64,000 nt of DNA from Mesostigma viride (taxonomy: Eukaryota > Streptophyta > Mesostigmatophyceae > Mesostigmatales > Mesostigmataceae): the NCBI GenBank assembly GCA_009746045.1, contig RPFO01000667.1, forward strand, positions 1,788,569 through 1,852,568. The letters run 5' to 3'. Shown in pieces: positions 45,493-56,505 of the stretch (positions within the stretch are counted from its first letter, which is position 1; each line of letters starts with the position of its first letter). The translations under genes were made by a program, and so were the position numbers. The notes under the pieces are model-generated. The model saw nothing but the letters and a program-made list of their open reading frames with translations, made no database searches and had not been told where the DNA came from.

Positions 45493-46150
45493 TACGTGTA
45501 TTAGATAGCAATCTGACACATATAAGGAAGTAAGTACTTGTGTGTCATGGGCATGGGCATGCTACGGAGTAGTATGCTAATCTCTTTAAAGAATAATTTC
45601 ACAAAAGTTACAAATATCGTCTGCATCATGCCAACCATATCAAGGAGACCAACCATGTAGTCACTAGAGGGGGATATAATCCTCATCTGAGCTGTCCTCC
45701 ACTGTAATGGCAGATGAGGCGGTAGTGTAGCGGCTATCATCAGGGGCAATAACCTCCACCTGCGGACTTCTACCCGGGCTAGCAATGGGCCGCGGGGCCT
45801 GTGGGGATAAAACAGCTAGGAGCATGCCCCTCAGGAAGCCTGTTTATCGCAGACGGCAGCCCATGTCTCCTTGTCTATCATCGGGCTCGGGGTACAGATG
45901 GTCCCAGAAGCCCTGCATCCTCAAGCAGTTGTATCACACAGGTACGTCGATCCTGGTCGATCGCGCCGCGTCGGTGCGGGGCGCGCACAAGTTTGCCAGC
46001 GGGTTGCGACGGGACAAGGTGACCCTGCCATAGGAGGAGGTGTCTACCTGCATGGTTGGCCAGTCCTAAGCCCACCGGCAGGGCCGACATCGGTATTCAC
46101 CAGGTCTATGTGAGCAAGATGGCCAGTAAAGAGGAGGCGGCGGTGTCGGA
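45493..46150. other. Dispersed unit B and unassigned sequence
   Basis: 45530-45720 matches 56670-56858 and 59107-59160 (ACTTGTGTGTCATGGGCATG, CATATCGTCTGCATCATGCC-like, CTAGAGGGGGATATAATCC, GAGCTGTCCTC). 45785-46033 has an 82-codon ORF without motifs. Confidence 0.55.
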
Positions 46151-46412
46151 TTAATTAATTAATATAATTAATTAATTAATCCCTCGTCCTTCCTGTTCTC
46201 ACGTATGGGGCCGAGACGTGGACCCTCACCGCCGACCTGGCCCGCAAGCTGGACGGCGCGGTCACCAACATGCTGTGATCCATTTTCAGAGTAGGATAGC
46301 TGCTCATGTCCGCAAATATGAGGACCTTTACCTGGGCATGCCATATATCACCAGCACCATTAAGCAGCGGCGCCTGCAGCTAGCTCATAGGGCACCTAGC
46401 TCGCACCAACCA
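46151..46412 (+). pseudogene. Family-1 LINE ORF2 fragment after an AATT tract
   Basis: 46151-46182 is (AATT)n. The following 230 bp match the family-1 ORF2 middle: VLTYGAETWTL, AHVRKYEDLYLGMPYITSTI and RRLQLAHRAPSSHQ, in shifted frames. Both ends are truncated. It stops at ACCAACCAGG, after which 46413-46650 is unassigned; that stretch includes a B-box-like GTTCGAATCC but no tRNA fold. Confidence 0.6.
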
Positions 46413-46650
46413 GGTATGTTCGAATCCTGTCCGGTAGCCTTGGATGTCTGTTTTTTGTTGTTTTGGTATGTTTTCTACAGTTCCGTAGCAAAGGTTCGCG
46501 GCGCCGGTAGTCCATGTTTTCACCTGCTCTGGGTGCACAAGGTGCACCTGCACCATGACCATGATGGTTCATGCCTCCTAATCGAGCTCACACAGGGCGG
46601 CTTGGGGAGAGGGCCTAGAAGGCCTGCATGACATATGGGGTGGAAGGTAT

Positions 46651-47240
46651 ATATATGCTGCCTTCTATTCCCCCAACCACCGGCCTGACATCGTGGTGCT
46701 GGACTTTGAGGGGGGTGGCCGGCATCTGCTTATTGACGTTTCGGTGGCGCGGCCCTTGGCTCTTAGCCACGTGGCTGGGGCCTCCCTCACGGCAGGTTAC
46801 ACGGCGGACCGGGCGGAGCGGGCCAAGCTCCTGGCCTACGGCGACGTCGGGCACCATCGTGTGGTGCCCTTTGTCCTGGAGGAGTTTGGTGCCATGGGGC
46901 CCCTGACCTCCGCCTTCTTCAAGGAGTGTTGCCGGCTCCGGGAGGACCGGCTGGACCTGGAGGTCCAGCGGGCCCCATGGTCGGCGCGGACCTGGACGTC
47001 ATATTGGCGTCAGCGCTTGTCGGTGGCGCTGACTCGGGCCATGGCTGACATCATGCTCCGCCGTACGCGGGCTGATTTTGCGGTGCAGCAGGGCTATTAG
47101 GTTCCTCCCGTTAGGCGTTTCCATTGGTCTTATCGTAGTATAGAGCTTTGACATGGCTCTGTATATAGGTTTATAGCTGGGCGTTTGCTTTGGTTTGAGT
47201 GATTTCACTCTGCTGTAAGTAATTATATTTTTAATATATA
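46651..47240 (+). mobile_element. LINE C-terminal unit, tandem copy 1
   Basis: 5'-truncated copy of a 668-bp unit. The frame 46693-47100 encodes LDFEGGGRHLLIDVSVARPL, AERAKLLAYGDVGHHRVVPF, VLEEFGAMGPLTSAFF and WTSYWRQRLSVALTRAM, ending in FAVQQGY and a stop. This is the C-terminal part of a LINE protein homologous to 29290-29890. The 3' UTR ends with AATTATATTTTTAATATATA, a tail unlike the (AATT)n families. Confidence 0.75.
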
Positions 47241-47908
47241 TCCTCCTGACGGTGGTGCTCGCCATGGTTCGGTCGGTTTTCCCCCACGCGAACATCCGGT
47301 CCGAGGATGCGGATGGCGCTGCCTTCTATTCCCCCAACCACCGGCCTGATGACATCGTCGGTGGTGCTGGACTTTGAGGGGGGTGGCCGGCATCTGCTTA
47401 TTGACGTTTCGGTGGCGCGGCCCTTGGCTCTTAGCCACGTGGCTGGGGCCTCCCTCACGGCAGGTTACACGGCGGACCGGGCGGAGCGGGCCAAGCTCCT
47501 GGCCTACGGCGACGTCGGGCACCATCGTGTGGTGCCCTTTGTCCTGGAGGAGTTTGGTGCCATGGGGCCCCTGACCTCCGCCTTCTTCAAGGAGTGTTGC
47601 CGGCTCCGGGAGGACCGGCTGGACCTGGAGGGCCAGCGGGCCCCATGGTCGGCGCGGACCTGGACGTCATATTGGCGTCAGCGCTTGTCGGTGGCGCTGA
47701 CTCGGGCCATGGCTGACATCATGCTCCGCCGTACGCGGGCTGATTTTGCGGTGCAGCAGGGCTATTAGGTTCCTCCCGTTAGGCGTTTCCATTGGTCTTA
47801 TCGTAGTATAGAGCTTTGACATGGCTCTGTATATAGGTTTATAGCTGGGCGTTTGCTTTGGTTTGAGTGATTTCACTCTGCTGTAAGTAATTATATTTTT
47901 AATATATA
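47241..47908 (+). mobile_element. LINE C-terminal unit, tandem copy 2
   Basis: 668 bp, nearly identical to copies 1 and 3. Open frame 47307-47768 with RMALPSIPPTTGL then the same domain to FAVQQGY. Relative to copy 1 it has 'GATGACATCGTCGGTGG' where copy 1 has 'GACATCGTGG'. The upstream edge encodes VVRSVFPHANIRSEDADGAA in another frame, as in the 29290 element. Confidence 0.8.
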
Positions 47909-48590
47909 TCCTCCTGACGGTGGTGCTCGCCATGGTTCGGTCGGTTTTCCCCCACGCGAACATCCGGTCCGAGGATGCGGATGGCGCTGCCTTCTATTCC
48001 CCCAACCACCGGCCTGATGACATCGTCGGTGGTGCTGGACTTTGAGGGGGGTGGCCGGCATCTGCTTATTGACGTTTCGGTGGCGCGGCCCTTGGCTCTT
48101 AGCCACGTGGCTGGGGCCTCCCTCACGGCAGGTTACACGGCGGACCGGGCGGAGCGGGCCAAGCTCCTGGCCTACGGCGACGTCGGGCACCATCGTGTGG
48201 TGCCCTTTGTCCTGGAGGAGTTTGGGGCCATGGGGCCCCTGACCTCCGCCTTCGGCCTTCTTCAAGGAGTGTTGCCGGCTCCGGGAGGACCGGCTGGACC
48301 TGGAGGGCCAGCGGGCCCCATGGTCGGCGCGGACCTGGACGTCATATTGGCGTCAGCGCTTGTCGGTGGCGCTGACTCGGGCCATGGCTGATATCATGCT
48401 CCGCCGTACGCGGGCTGATTTTGCGGTGCAGCAGGGCTATTAGTAGGTTCCTCCCGTCAGGCCGGTTTCCATTGGTCTTATCGTAGTATAGAGCTTTGAC
48501 ATGGCTCTGTATATAGGTTTATAGCTGGGCGTTTGCTTTGGTTTGAGTGATTTCACTCTGCTGTAAGTATAATTATATTTTTAATATATA
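47909..48590 (+). mobile_element. LINE C-terminal unit, tandem copy 3
   Basis: Same as copy 2 except a 7-bp duplication (GGCCTTC at ~48253) that shifts the frame, and small changes in the 3' UTR (TAGTAGG, GTCAGGCCGG). The high identity of all three copies implies recent tandem formation. Confidence 0.8.
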
Positions 48591-48661
48591 TTGCTAGGCT
48601 ATATTACTGGTGTACACATGGCATCTCAGCAGAGATCGAGTAACTCCCTGCATAGGCATGC

Positions 48662-49440
48662 ATTAATTAATTAACAATAACATAACTCCGTTGGGAGTAA
48701 ATATAGCACTGAGAAGGGGCATATGGCTTTTAATACATTCTGAGCTACTTCATGCAAGGGTGGGAATGTAAGCTACCCTTGCTCCTGGGATCATGAGGGC
48801 ACCTGCACCCTCATGATCTATCACGCTATGCCCAGCAAAGGGGGAGCATGTCATGAGGGGGAAGATCATCATGGCTATACAAGAACTAGGGCATGGCTTC
48901 TCAGCAGAGAGTGACTCCCTGCATGGGCACTGCACAATAAAATAAAGCTAGGCTTCATCTGGAGGGTGGCTCGTCATAGGCACACATGTACATGACTAAA
49001 AATGCTAGGCCTCAGCTGGTATAGTGCCTGTAGTAGGCGGGCATGTACAAGGCCACTGTCTAACTATTCTACACTACTGCTGCTGTATTCCCCTAGCTAG
49101 GCTGGGGCTTCTGGAGTCGCTGGGGCCGCGGTGGTCGAGGGGGTCGCGTGCCAGGGCTTGTGGCCGACGTAGATGGCCGCCCCCTTCCAGTACACCGGCT
49201 GCCCCGCCTTGGTCTGCCGGAGCTGGAGGTAGGTCGGCCATAGCTCCCGTCGCCGTTGTTGCTGTGCCAGGGTCAAGTCGTCGTCAAGGGTGAAGAGAGT
49301 CTTAGCATAGGCATAGCATGGCTAAATTCTTAATGCAACATCCATGGGAGGTCCCATTATAGGCATGGCGTGGCTGAATTCTGAAGGCATCATCCATGGG
49401 GGCCATTATGGGCTCACATGCGCGTGGGCATGACCACCGC
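48662..49440 (-). mobile_element. ORF1-only half-LINE, family-2 tail, 5'-truncated
   Basis: On the minus strand 49290-49099 encodes an ORF1 C-terminus: DDLTLAQQQRRRELWPTYLQ, GQPVYWKGAAIYVGHKPW, ending PATPEAPA. The 3' UTR (AGCCATGATGATCTTCCCC, AGCTTACATTCCCACCCTTG) ends with CTCC-CAAC-GGAG and an (AATT)n tail at 48662. The sequence at 49310-49440 also belongs to this family's 3' UTR, so order is partly rearranged or two copies are nested. Confidence 0.65.
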
Positions 49441-49489
49441 CGCTGGTGGAGCACTGACCCCGCCCAGCATGACCCAGTTATGAGCTAAA

Positions 49490-52360
49490 AATAGAAAAAG
49501 ACGCTATTTTTGGCCGATTTTTCCTAGGAGACTGGGCAAACCAAAAGTGACCAAACCACATATTTTCCTAAAATCCCCACCCTTGCAAATAAATCCCCGC
49601 ATCGTGGGCAGGGAACCAGGAGTGCAGGTTGCTAACAAATTCTGGCATGGCGGTGCGGACACGGAGATTCGGCTAGCAGACATCATTTACGCAGACGACA
49701 CCACCCTCTTCGAGGACACTGAGCACGTGCAGACATGGCTTGACTGCCTGGCTCTCGAGGCCCGTGCAGTGGGGCTTGAGGTCAGCAAGAAGACAGAGGC
49801 CAGCTGGCGGTTGGGCTCACCAACTCACCGCCGCCCCTCTATCTCCTAGACGGCTCTCGAGTCCTGTATCGGGACCGCGTTAAGCTGCTGGGCAGCCTGC
49901 TCCCCAGCTGCGAGGTTGATGTGGACCATCGCATCTCCCTCGCCTGGCACGCTTTACGCCAGTACCGGGCCCTGTGGCGCAAGCCCCTGGGCAAGATCGA
50001 GAAACAGGACCTAGCTGTTCAAGGTCCTCGTCCTTCCTGTTCTCACGTATGGCGCCGAGACGTGGACCCTCACCGCCGACCTGGCCCGCAAGCTGGACGG
50101 CGCGGTCACCAGCATGCTGCGTTCCATTTTCAGAGTAGGATATGCTGCTCATGTCCGCAACGAGGACCTGTACCAGGGCATGCCCTATATCACCAGCACC
50201 ATTAAGCAACGCCGCCTGCAGCTAGTAGGGCACCTAGCTCGCACCAACCAGGTAGACACCTCACGTGGCCCCCCCGCAGGACTGCGACCAGCCCAGCCTG
50301 GCCGGCACCTCCTGACGTGGGCTGGGCCCAGTGATGTTAGACGCCGCAAGGCCCGCACCTTCAAAGAACAGCTAGTCGAGGACATGGGGGGCCTAGGCCT
50401 CTCCGTGATTTGGAAGAAGATGATGGACAAGGCCAAGTGGGCCCAGGTCATAGAGGACAACGAGCCCCCCCCAGTGGGGAAGCGCCCGCGTGTGCAATCC
50501 CGAGGGAGGCACGCCAGATAGCTCCCCCTAGGGCAGCGTGCGGCTGCCTAGATAGATGTTGTAGTTAGAATGCTGTTAGATAGATGTAGTATGTAGCCAA
50601 TGTAGATAGATTAGACCGGTAGGAATGTTTGCACCCATCCATCCATCCATCGGGGTTAATGCTCCGTGACTCCCCAACGGGAGCACGAGTCTAATTCATT
50701 AATTAATTTGCAAATAAATCTGGCTACTCAGGACCACAAAATAAGCACGTTTAGACTATTTGATGGGGTTTAGCCCAAAACACGTATTTTTTTTGTCCTA
50801 AAAAAATAAATCAAATATAGTAGACACATGCAAAAATTTCAGTGATGACATTTATACTAGGCCTAGGGTAGGAATTTCACTCTCACAAAGTTTGAGCTCA
50901 TTCTGAGCACGTTTACTCATGTTGATGGGTGTAAACATGAAAAAAAAAAATGACAGAAAATCCCGCTTATGAGCACAAACAACAGACCTATTACACCCTA
51001 GCCCACCACCAACTGGGCCAAACCAAGTCAAATTTATGATGTTAAAAAGCTTGCCACAAAATCCCAGGTCATTCTGAGCTAGTTTGCCCTTAGTACATCA
51101 TGTTATAGCTGCCACCCTGCATGCTTGGTACACCGTGGCATGAGGGACACCATAAGCACATTCCTAAGCTTGCCCCCTGCAAATTGGGCAGAAGCACGTA
51201 AAGCAAATGCTAGAAGCTTGAAGAAGACATCCACCGACTCTTAAATCATTACGCAAGCAGGCATGACCACTTGCGGGAATCACCTCATAGCTAATACCCA
51301 GTCATGATGCTAAAGGATAAAAGGGCCATCCTTTAATATTGTCATAATAAGCACCTGATCCTTATCATCTAGGAAGCCCCAGCCATGTTTAATGGAAGCA
51401 AAACATATAGGAAGGAGATAACTATATCACACATGCTCACCTTCCCTACAACTTCACACCTTGTTTTCCAGCAGGCTGAAGAGCCAAGACAAGCGTTTAT
51501 GAGCTCGCCAGCTCCTTGCAACGTTGATGCCGCTCCCAGGCAGCTAGGGTCCTTGACTACGCAATATACAACCATATGAAAAACTCCATATAAAAACAAA
51601 GTGTAGCAGAGCCGCAAAACTGCCCAATCAACTCTTGCTAGCTTTAAGAAGCTTGGCATACGCAGCATAAGGCAAAACATTGAAACCTGCTGCGGAAAAT
51701 CAGATAGCGCAACTGCAACAAGTGGCGAACAAAATAGCAAGAACACCCGGAATCGGCGCCAAAGCTTCATGCCAGGAACATTTAGTAGAGCGCAAACAGC
51801 CTGGGCGGTGACATGCGGCAAATGAACGTACCACGGCCGGCTTTATTTCCTACCCAGGCGCGCGAGACAGCCAGCCAGCCATGGATGGCTTGACTGCGGA
51901 TCGCGCAGGCCTGAACGATATCATTTCAGAAATGACGGGAAATGGCCGCAGATCGAAGCCGCTTAGGATGTTTTCACGGTTTCCATTACTAAACGCTTCT
52001 TCCTGCATCAATATAACCCACAAATCTTACATTCTACCGTCGCAGGCGCGCATTCTAAATTAATATATGCAGCCAGATTTTCGGATTAGACCCCCGTGCA
52101 AATCTGGATTAAGAAAGGCACCGACTTTTCAAATTGACAGTGCATATCTGGCTATGAAACATCATACTAGTAGATCGTTTAAAACCACCGGCGTACATTG
52201 TTCGCTTGTCGCCTGGCCGATTAGGCAAATTTTTACGAAACGCACGTCGCCATGGCCACCTCCGCACGAGGTGGGCGCATTGTGCACCACAATTTCACGG
52301 TCCGGGGGTACCGGCGCGAATTTTTTGGCGCCAAAAAATTCCGATGTGTCCCGTCCCCTT
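49490..52360 (-). repeat. Long dispersed unit A, right copy (inverted)
   Basis: Collinear on the minus strand with 24590-27300. It is interrupted by one LINE at 49596-50707 and lacks the three insertions of the left copy, so it supplies their empty sites. A 150-codon minus frame (51369-51821) is open here, but the frame is broken in the left copy. Confidence 0.75.
49596..50707 (+). mobile_element. Family-1 LINE, 5'-truncated, ORF2 YADD to C-terminus
   Basis: TTGCAAATAAATC is duplicated at 49583-49595 and 50708-50720. The frames encode IVGREPGVQVANKFWHGGAD, DIIYADDTTLFEDTEHVQTW (RT motif C), then GMPYITSTIKQRRLQLVGHL, DTSRGPPAGLRPAQPGRHLL and LSVIWKKMMDKAKWAQVI to PPPVGKRPRVQ. Frameshifts lie near 49800 and 50030. 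The tail has the CTCCC-CAAC-GGGAG stem-loop and an AATT repeat. Only the C-terminal half of RT is retained. Confidence 0.85.
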
Positions 52361-52489
52361 CATGAGCATATTTCATGGATGTCAAGCATTGCAACTTGAA
52401 CATACATATCATAAATGAACATGGTTCCATACCGTACCCATGGATGTGTTGACATGTGTGAGTTATTACACATGGTATATCCATGCTTG

Positions 52490-52618
52490 TGTTACCCAAG
52501 TCTGTGGGGGCTCCGCGTGTGCCGTACCGCGTATGCGGCATTCATAGCGAGTCGGGCCGTGGTGCCCGCAATACTGTAACTATAGGACCTAGTTAGCTTA
52601 CACCATCCATTCCAAAAG
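52490..52618 (+). mobile_element. Family-3 LINE 3' UTR fragment
   Basis: AAGTCTGTGGGGGCTCCGCG through GCTTACACCATCCATTCC match 12510-12625. Its 3' end is lost where the hAT element begins. Confidence 0.65.
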
Positions 52619-53451
52619 CAGTGTACAGCCATACGCAATACGCAATCATACGGGGCCCATGGGTATGGTGTATAATACGCCATACGGGGCATAATACGCA
52701 AATCATACGGGGACTCTTGAAAATGCTGTTTTTTGCATGGTTCAGGGGGTTCTTCAACATTCTGACCAATCAGGCATGTTTTTTTTGTGTTCTTGCAACA
52801 CCACTTGCCTTTATTTAACACATCATCACATAGTATTGCCGTTGCCGTCGCTGCATGCCTACAAATACAAGCATTGTACATCTGTTGTTATTAATAATGT
52901 CTGTAAATAGCACAAAATAACAAAGTTGTATGCACAATCAGTGCACACCTGAAAAGGATAATAACACAAGTAGATATGCATGCACATTGACACTTGCAGT
53001 GGTATAGAGATTGCTGCCACCATTACTGTATGTTGAAGTTAAAAAACCATGCCATCACTGCATGGAATGGCTATACTAGGACTGAAATACTGCACATGGT
53101 CAGTCGGCCAACTTGCCAAAAGTAATAAGACATTGTGCCAGAAACAGACATCTTGCCTACTCGTGGTAGGCCACCATGCAATATTGATCTACATGAAGCA
53201 AGAATCCATACGGGCTGCCAACAATGTGGCTAGCGTGCAGGATAGCATGCATGCCAGCAACCCGACCCAGCTTCCCTAAACCATTAACACATATGGTACG
53301 GTGGCTGGCTAGCAGCAGCCTGCATGGCTAAATAAGGCATTTATGTGCATCGCGAGTCACACCAAATACCCCGCAGCCTGCAACGTAATGCCTCCGGCGG
53401 CCTCTTGCACTCGCTCACTCTTGCCTCCTTCGCATACGTAGCGCCCATGAT

Positions 53452-53700
53452 ATGGCGAGTGCTAGCCTTGCTCGGGTGGTAGAACCCGAGAATTTTGCAT
53501 CCAAAAGTGTGCACGTCACTGAGCTAGTAGTTACCTGTCGGCTGCCCTTTCTTGTTGAGAGTCTGTTCTTTCACGATGTGTGTCCAGACAGTCTCGAATA
53601 CGGCCTGCATCTCGTCGGCCCCATTATCATCGTGTTCCATAGACCCACACCATCACCGTCGCTAGCCATGGTGCCTGGATGTCAATTGTGCTACGATTAA
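53452..53700 (+). pseudogene. hAT transposase-like remnant
   Basis: The 82-codon frame contains VTCRLPFLVESLFFHDVCPD, resembling the 'LPF-x-VE-x-x-x-F' motif that opens the catalytic region of many hAT transposases. Nothing of the rest of the domain or the hATC dimerisation region is visible. Confidence 0.45.
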
Positions 53701-53908
53701 ATGTTAGGTGCCAGATGCGCGCCCTTGTTGGCAGACAACATAACTTCGTCACCTAATTTCCTCGTCCTTCGTCTCCTAGACCCTAGTCCGACACGCAGCA
53801 ATCTGCAGCAATGCACGTACAGTCGTACATGCACGGCCAGCTTGGCACCTGCATCTAGTTCCGGCTCCACGTGCCGTCCAAAATGATGCCAGAAGCTACT
53901 TCGAACGA

Positions 53909-54003
53909 GGTTCATACGCAAAAAATACGCAAAAAATACGCAAAAAATACGCAAAAAATACGCAAAAAATACGCAATACGCAAAAAATACGCAAAAAATA
54001 CGC
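53909..54003. repeat. 11-bp array (CAAAAAATACG)
   Basis: About eight units in the hAT right subterminal region, with one shortened unit (ATACGCAATACGC). Confidence 0.9.
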
Positions 54004-54321
54004 AGTGCGTATTTTTTTCCCCATTTTCATACGGAAATCTTGCGTATGGCGTATAATACGCGCCATACGGCGTATTATACGCCGTATGGCTGTTCACTGT
54101 CCAAAAGGGCCTTGAGTCAGAGGTCTTGAGTCAGAGGCAACCAGCCACGAGGTAGCCATGGCTGACGGCGGAGCTCATAACTTTCACGTTTGAGCCCCAA
54201 ATTCAGCTGTGAATATCACTATCGCGTCGTATTTCTAAGACGCACATGCTGATATAATTTTCCGAATCTATTACGCAATATATGACGAGCAAACGCCCCT
54301 TGACGCAACGCAGTTTAGCGG

Positions 54322-55680
54322 ATGCGCTCGGCCATGAAAATACGTCTGCAGCTCAGGCTGCAGCTTCGCCCTCAGGTCCGGCAGGCAGCAGTCACTGACA
54401 CTAGTCGTGCACTGGTGGTCGCCCCGCACCCTCCTGGGCTCAATGCCTCGCCATCGGCATCGCCTGACCCGAAACGCACCCGCTCAGCCGACAAAACAGG
54501 AGGGTCTTCACGCCCCTCAGAACCGCGCTTTCGGCCGCGGCCCCAACCTTTCCAGGTCGATGATCACGACTGGACCAACATGTCTCCGAGCGATGCTATC
54601 CATTGCATCCTCTTCGGGGACTACGCCTCGCTTTACAACCTGCGCCTCCATCTCCACGACAACAATCGCCTCCTCCTCCCGGACGGCCGCCGCTGGACCA
54701 ACATCAGCATGGTGTTCGCCGTGCCCCCGCCCGCAACTCCAACACACCATCCTCAACTCCCTTCTCCAGCGCTCTGACGGCGAGATCTGGGATCCATCCA
54801 TCTCCGTCCCCACACTTCGCTCCATCCTTATATGGAAGCCTTTCAGTGGCTCAGCACGTGACCCCCCTTGCTGCCGACGTAGCAGCAATGGGTGGTACGC
54901 TGGCTACTGAACTTCCTCGCATTTCCACCATCGCCGCGTCCACCTCCGCTGCCATTTCTGCCTCCACTGCCGACATCAAAGCCCTGCAGCTCCTCGACCT
55001 CGACCAACGCCTTCAAGCCACCGCCACCGCCCTTGAGTGCTTGCATGACACCGCCAGCCTCACGGCCCAGGCGGTGAAGGACATCGCTGCCCAGCCGGCA
55101 CCTGCTGGCCCGGCCGGCGATGCCCCCTCCACCTGGGCGGACTTGCTTAAGCATCACACCACCTCCACCACCTCCACCATCACGGCACAACTCAAGCAAC
55201 AAGCCCTCGACCTTCCGAGGAAGCCGACATCGCCAAGCGCAGCCACAATGCATGTCATCGTCAAGCACTTCGACCAGCCGGCAGGTGAGACCTCCACGAG
55301 TCTTCTTGAGGCATTTAAGCGCGACATTTTTGCCTCCATGCTACTCACTGGTGAGCTGCGGATGTCGGCTGTCCGCCTCCCCCGCGCGCGGGGGAAGGCT
55401 GGCCCGGCACCCGTGCTCCTCACCGTACATGGCGGACAAGCTGGCGTTCCTTATAAATGCCGCAAGAAGCTCTCGGAGACTCGCTTCAGTCGCTGGACGA
55501 CGACTTGACCCTGGCCCAGCAACAGCGGCGACGCGAGCTATGGCCGACCTACCTTCAGCTCCGGCAGAGCGCAAGGGGGAAGCCGGTATACTGGAGGGCC
55601 GGGGGCGGTCATCCACGTTGACCACAAGCCCTGGCAGGCCCCTCCTGCCACCTCAGACTAGGGAATATATACCAGTAGTG
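54322..55680 (+). pseudogene. LINE ORF1 (gag-like RNA-binding) protein, frameshifted
   Basis: The N-terminal frame (54322-54777) is Pro/Arg-rich, then DWTNMSPSDAIHCILFGDYA. A second frame (54603-55508) gives a coiled-coil-like middle (DIKALQLLDLDQRLQATATA, TAQAVKDIAAQ) and the conserved core: STSLLEAFKRDIFASML, MSAVRLPRARG, VLLTVHGGQA. Two small shifts near 55435-55495 then lead to LAFLINA, KKLSETRF, LDDDLTLAQQQRRRELWPTY and KPVYWRAGG. This is the C-terminal layout of LINE ORF1 proteins seen in algal elements (LDDxLT..Q...R..LWP...), which bind element RNA. At least three frameshifts mean no intact product. Confidence 0.65.
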
Positions 55681-55721
55681 TAGATTAGTCAGGCTTAGCC
55701 TAGCATGTGGCCCACGCGCAT

Positions 55722-55923
55722 TAATTAATAGACACGTGACTGCGTCACGTGAGCATAAGTCCTCAGTGGGAGGGGAACATGGGATGGAATGGGTGGTATA
55801 AGCTATCTAGGTCCTAGTTACAGGGGTGTGGGCACCGCGGCCCGAATCGCTATGAATGCCATACTTGGTCACACGTACGCGGAGCCCCCACAGGCTTGGG
55901 GGTGGTCTCCTTCATTACTACTT
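55722..55923 (-). mobile_element. 202-bp family-3 retroposon, minus strand
   Basis: GCCCACGCGCAT is duplicated at 55710-55721 and 55924-55935. It contains the family-3 3' UTR (CCATTCCATCCCATGTTCCC read on the minus strand), the CACGTGAC/GTCACGTG hairpin and a short TTAAT tail. Confidence 0.85.
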
Positions 55924-56330
55924 GCCCACGCGCATGTGCGCCCATAATGGCCCCCATATGGATGATGCCGTCAGAATTTAGCCACGCCATGCCTATAATG
56001 GGACCCCCATGGATGTTGCATGGAATTTTGCCATGCTATGTCTATGCAGAGAGATGCTCTCTGTCGAGAAGCCATGCCCTAGCTCTTGTATAGCCATGAT
56101 GATCTTCCCCACCGGTATGACGTGCTCCCCTTAGCTGGGAGTTGCCCGAGACTCTGGGTGGTGCAGGTGCCCTAGTAGTGCACCTAGAGCAAGTGTTGTT
56201 TACATTCCCACCCTTGCAGGAAGTCTAAGCCTAGAATGTATTATAGGCCATATGCCCCTTCTCAGGGATATGTGCTACTACATATTCTCCCAACGGAGTT
56301 ATGTTACAATTCAATTCAATTCAATTCAAT

Positions 56331-56505
56331 CCATTCCATCCCATGTTCCCCTCCCATGCTAAGGACTTCTGCTCGATCACGTGACGCAGTCACGTGTCTA
56401 TTAATTAATTAATTAATTAATTAATCAATTAATTAATTAATTAATCAATTGATTAATTAATTAATTAATTGATTAATTAACTAATTAATTAATTAATTAA
56501 TTAAT
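56331..56505 (+). mobile_element. Family-3 retroposon 3' end with ~108-bp (AATT)n tail
   Basis: CCATTCCATCCCATGTTCCC, a perfect CACGTGAC-GCA-GTCACGTG hairpin, then the longest AATT tail in the window (56398-56505) with TCAATTGATT interruptions. Confidence 0.8.

Larger units (their letters stand above)
52619..54099. mobile_element. hAT-type transposon with 8-bp duplication
   Basis: TCCAAAAG is duplicated at 52611-52618 and 54100-54107. The inverted termini are CAGTGTACAGCCATACG and CGTATGGCTGTTCACTG (one mismatch). CAGTG ends with 8-bp duplications define the hAT superfamily. The subterminal regions are rich in ATACGC and CGTATT motifs, including an 11-bp tandem array at 53909-54003. Coding capacity is reduced to a short transposase-like fragment at 53452-53700, so the copy is probably non-autonomous. 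Confidence 0.85.
54322..56330 (+). mobile_element. ORF1-only half-LINE, near full length, family-2 tail
   Basis: An ORF1 gag-like frame (54322-55680) is followed directly by the family-2 3' UTR, then CTCC-CAAC-GGAG and a (CAATT)n tail ending ~56330. No reverse transcriptase is present. The 3' UTR is interrupted at 55722-55923 by a minus-strand family-3 insertion. The 5' end probably lies between the hAT element (54107) and 54322. Confidence 0.7.

Noticed and set aside
46413-46440. tRNA gene suggested by the B-box-like GTTCGAATCC
   Set aside because: No matching A box, anticodon arm or acceptor stem could be folded around it.
51369-51821. 150-codon gene on the minus strand in unit A
   Set aside because: The other copy of the unit breaks the frame and no domain is recognisable; kept only as part of the repeat.
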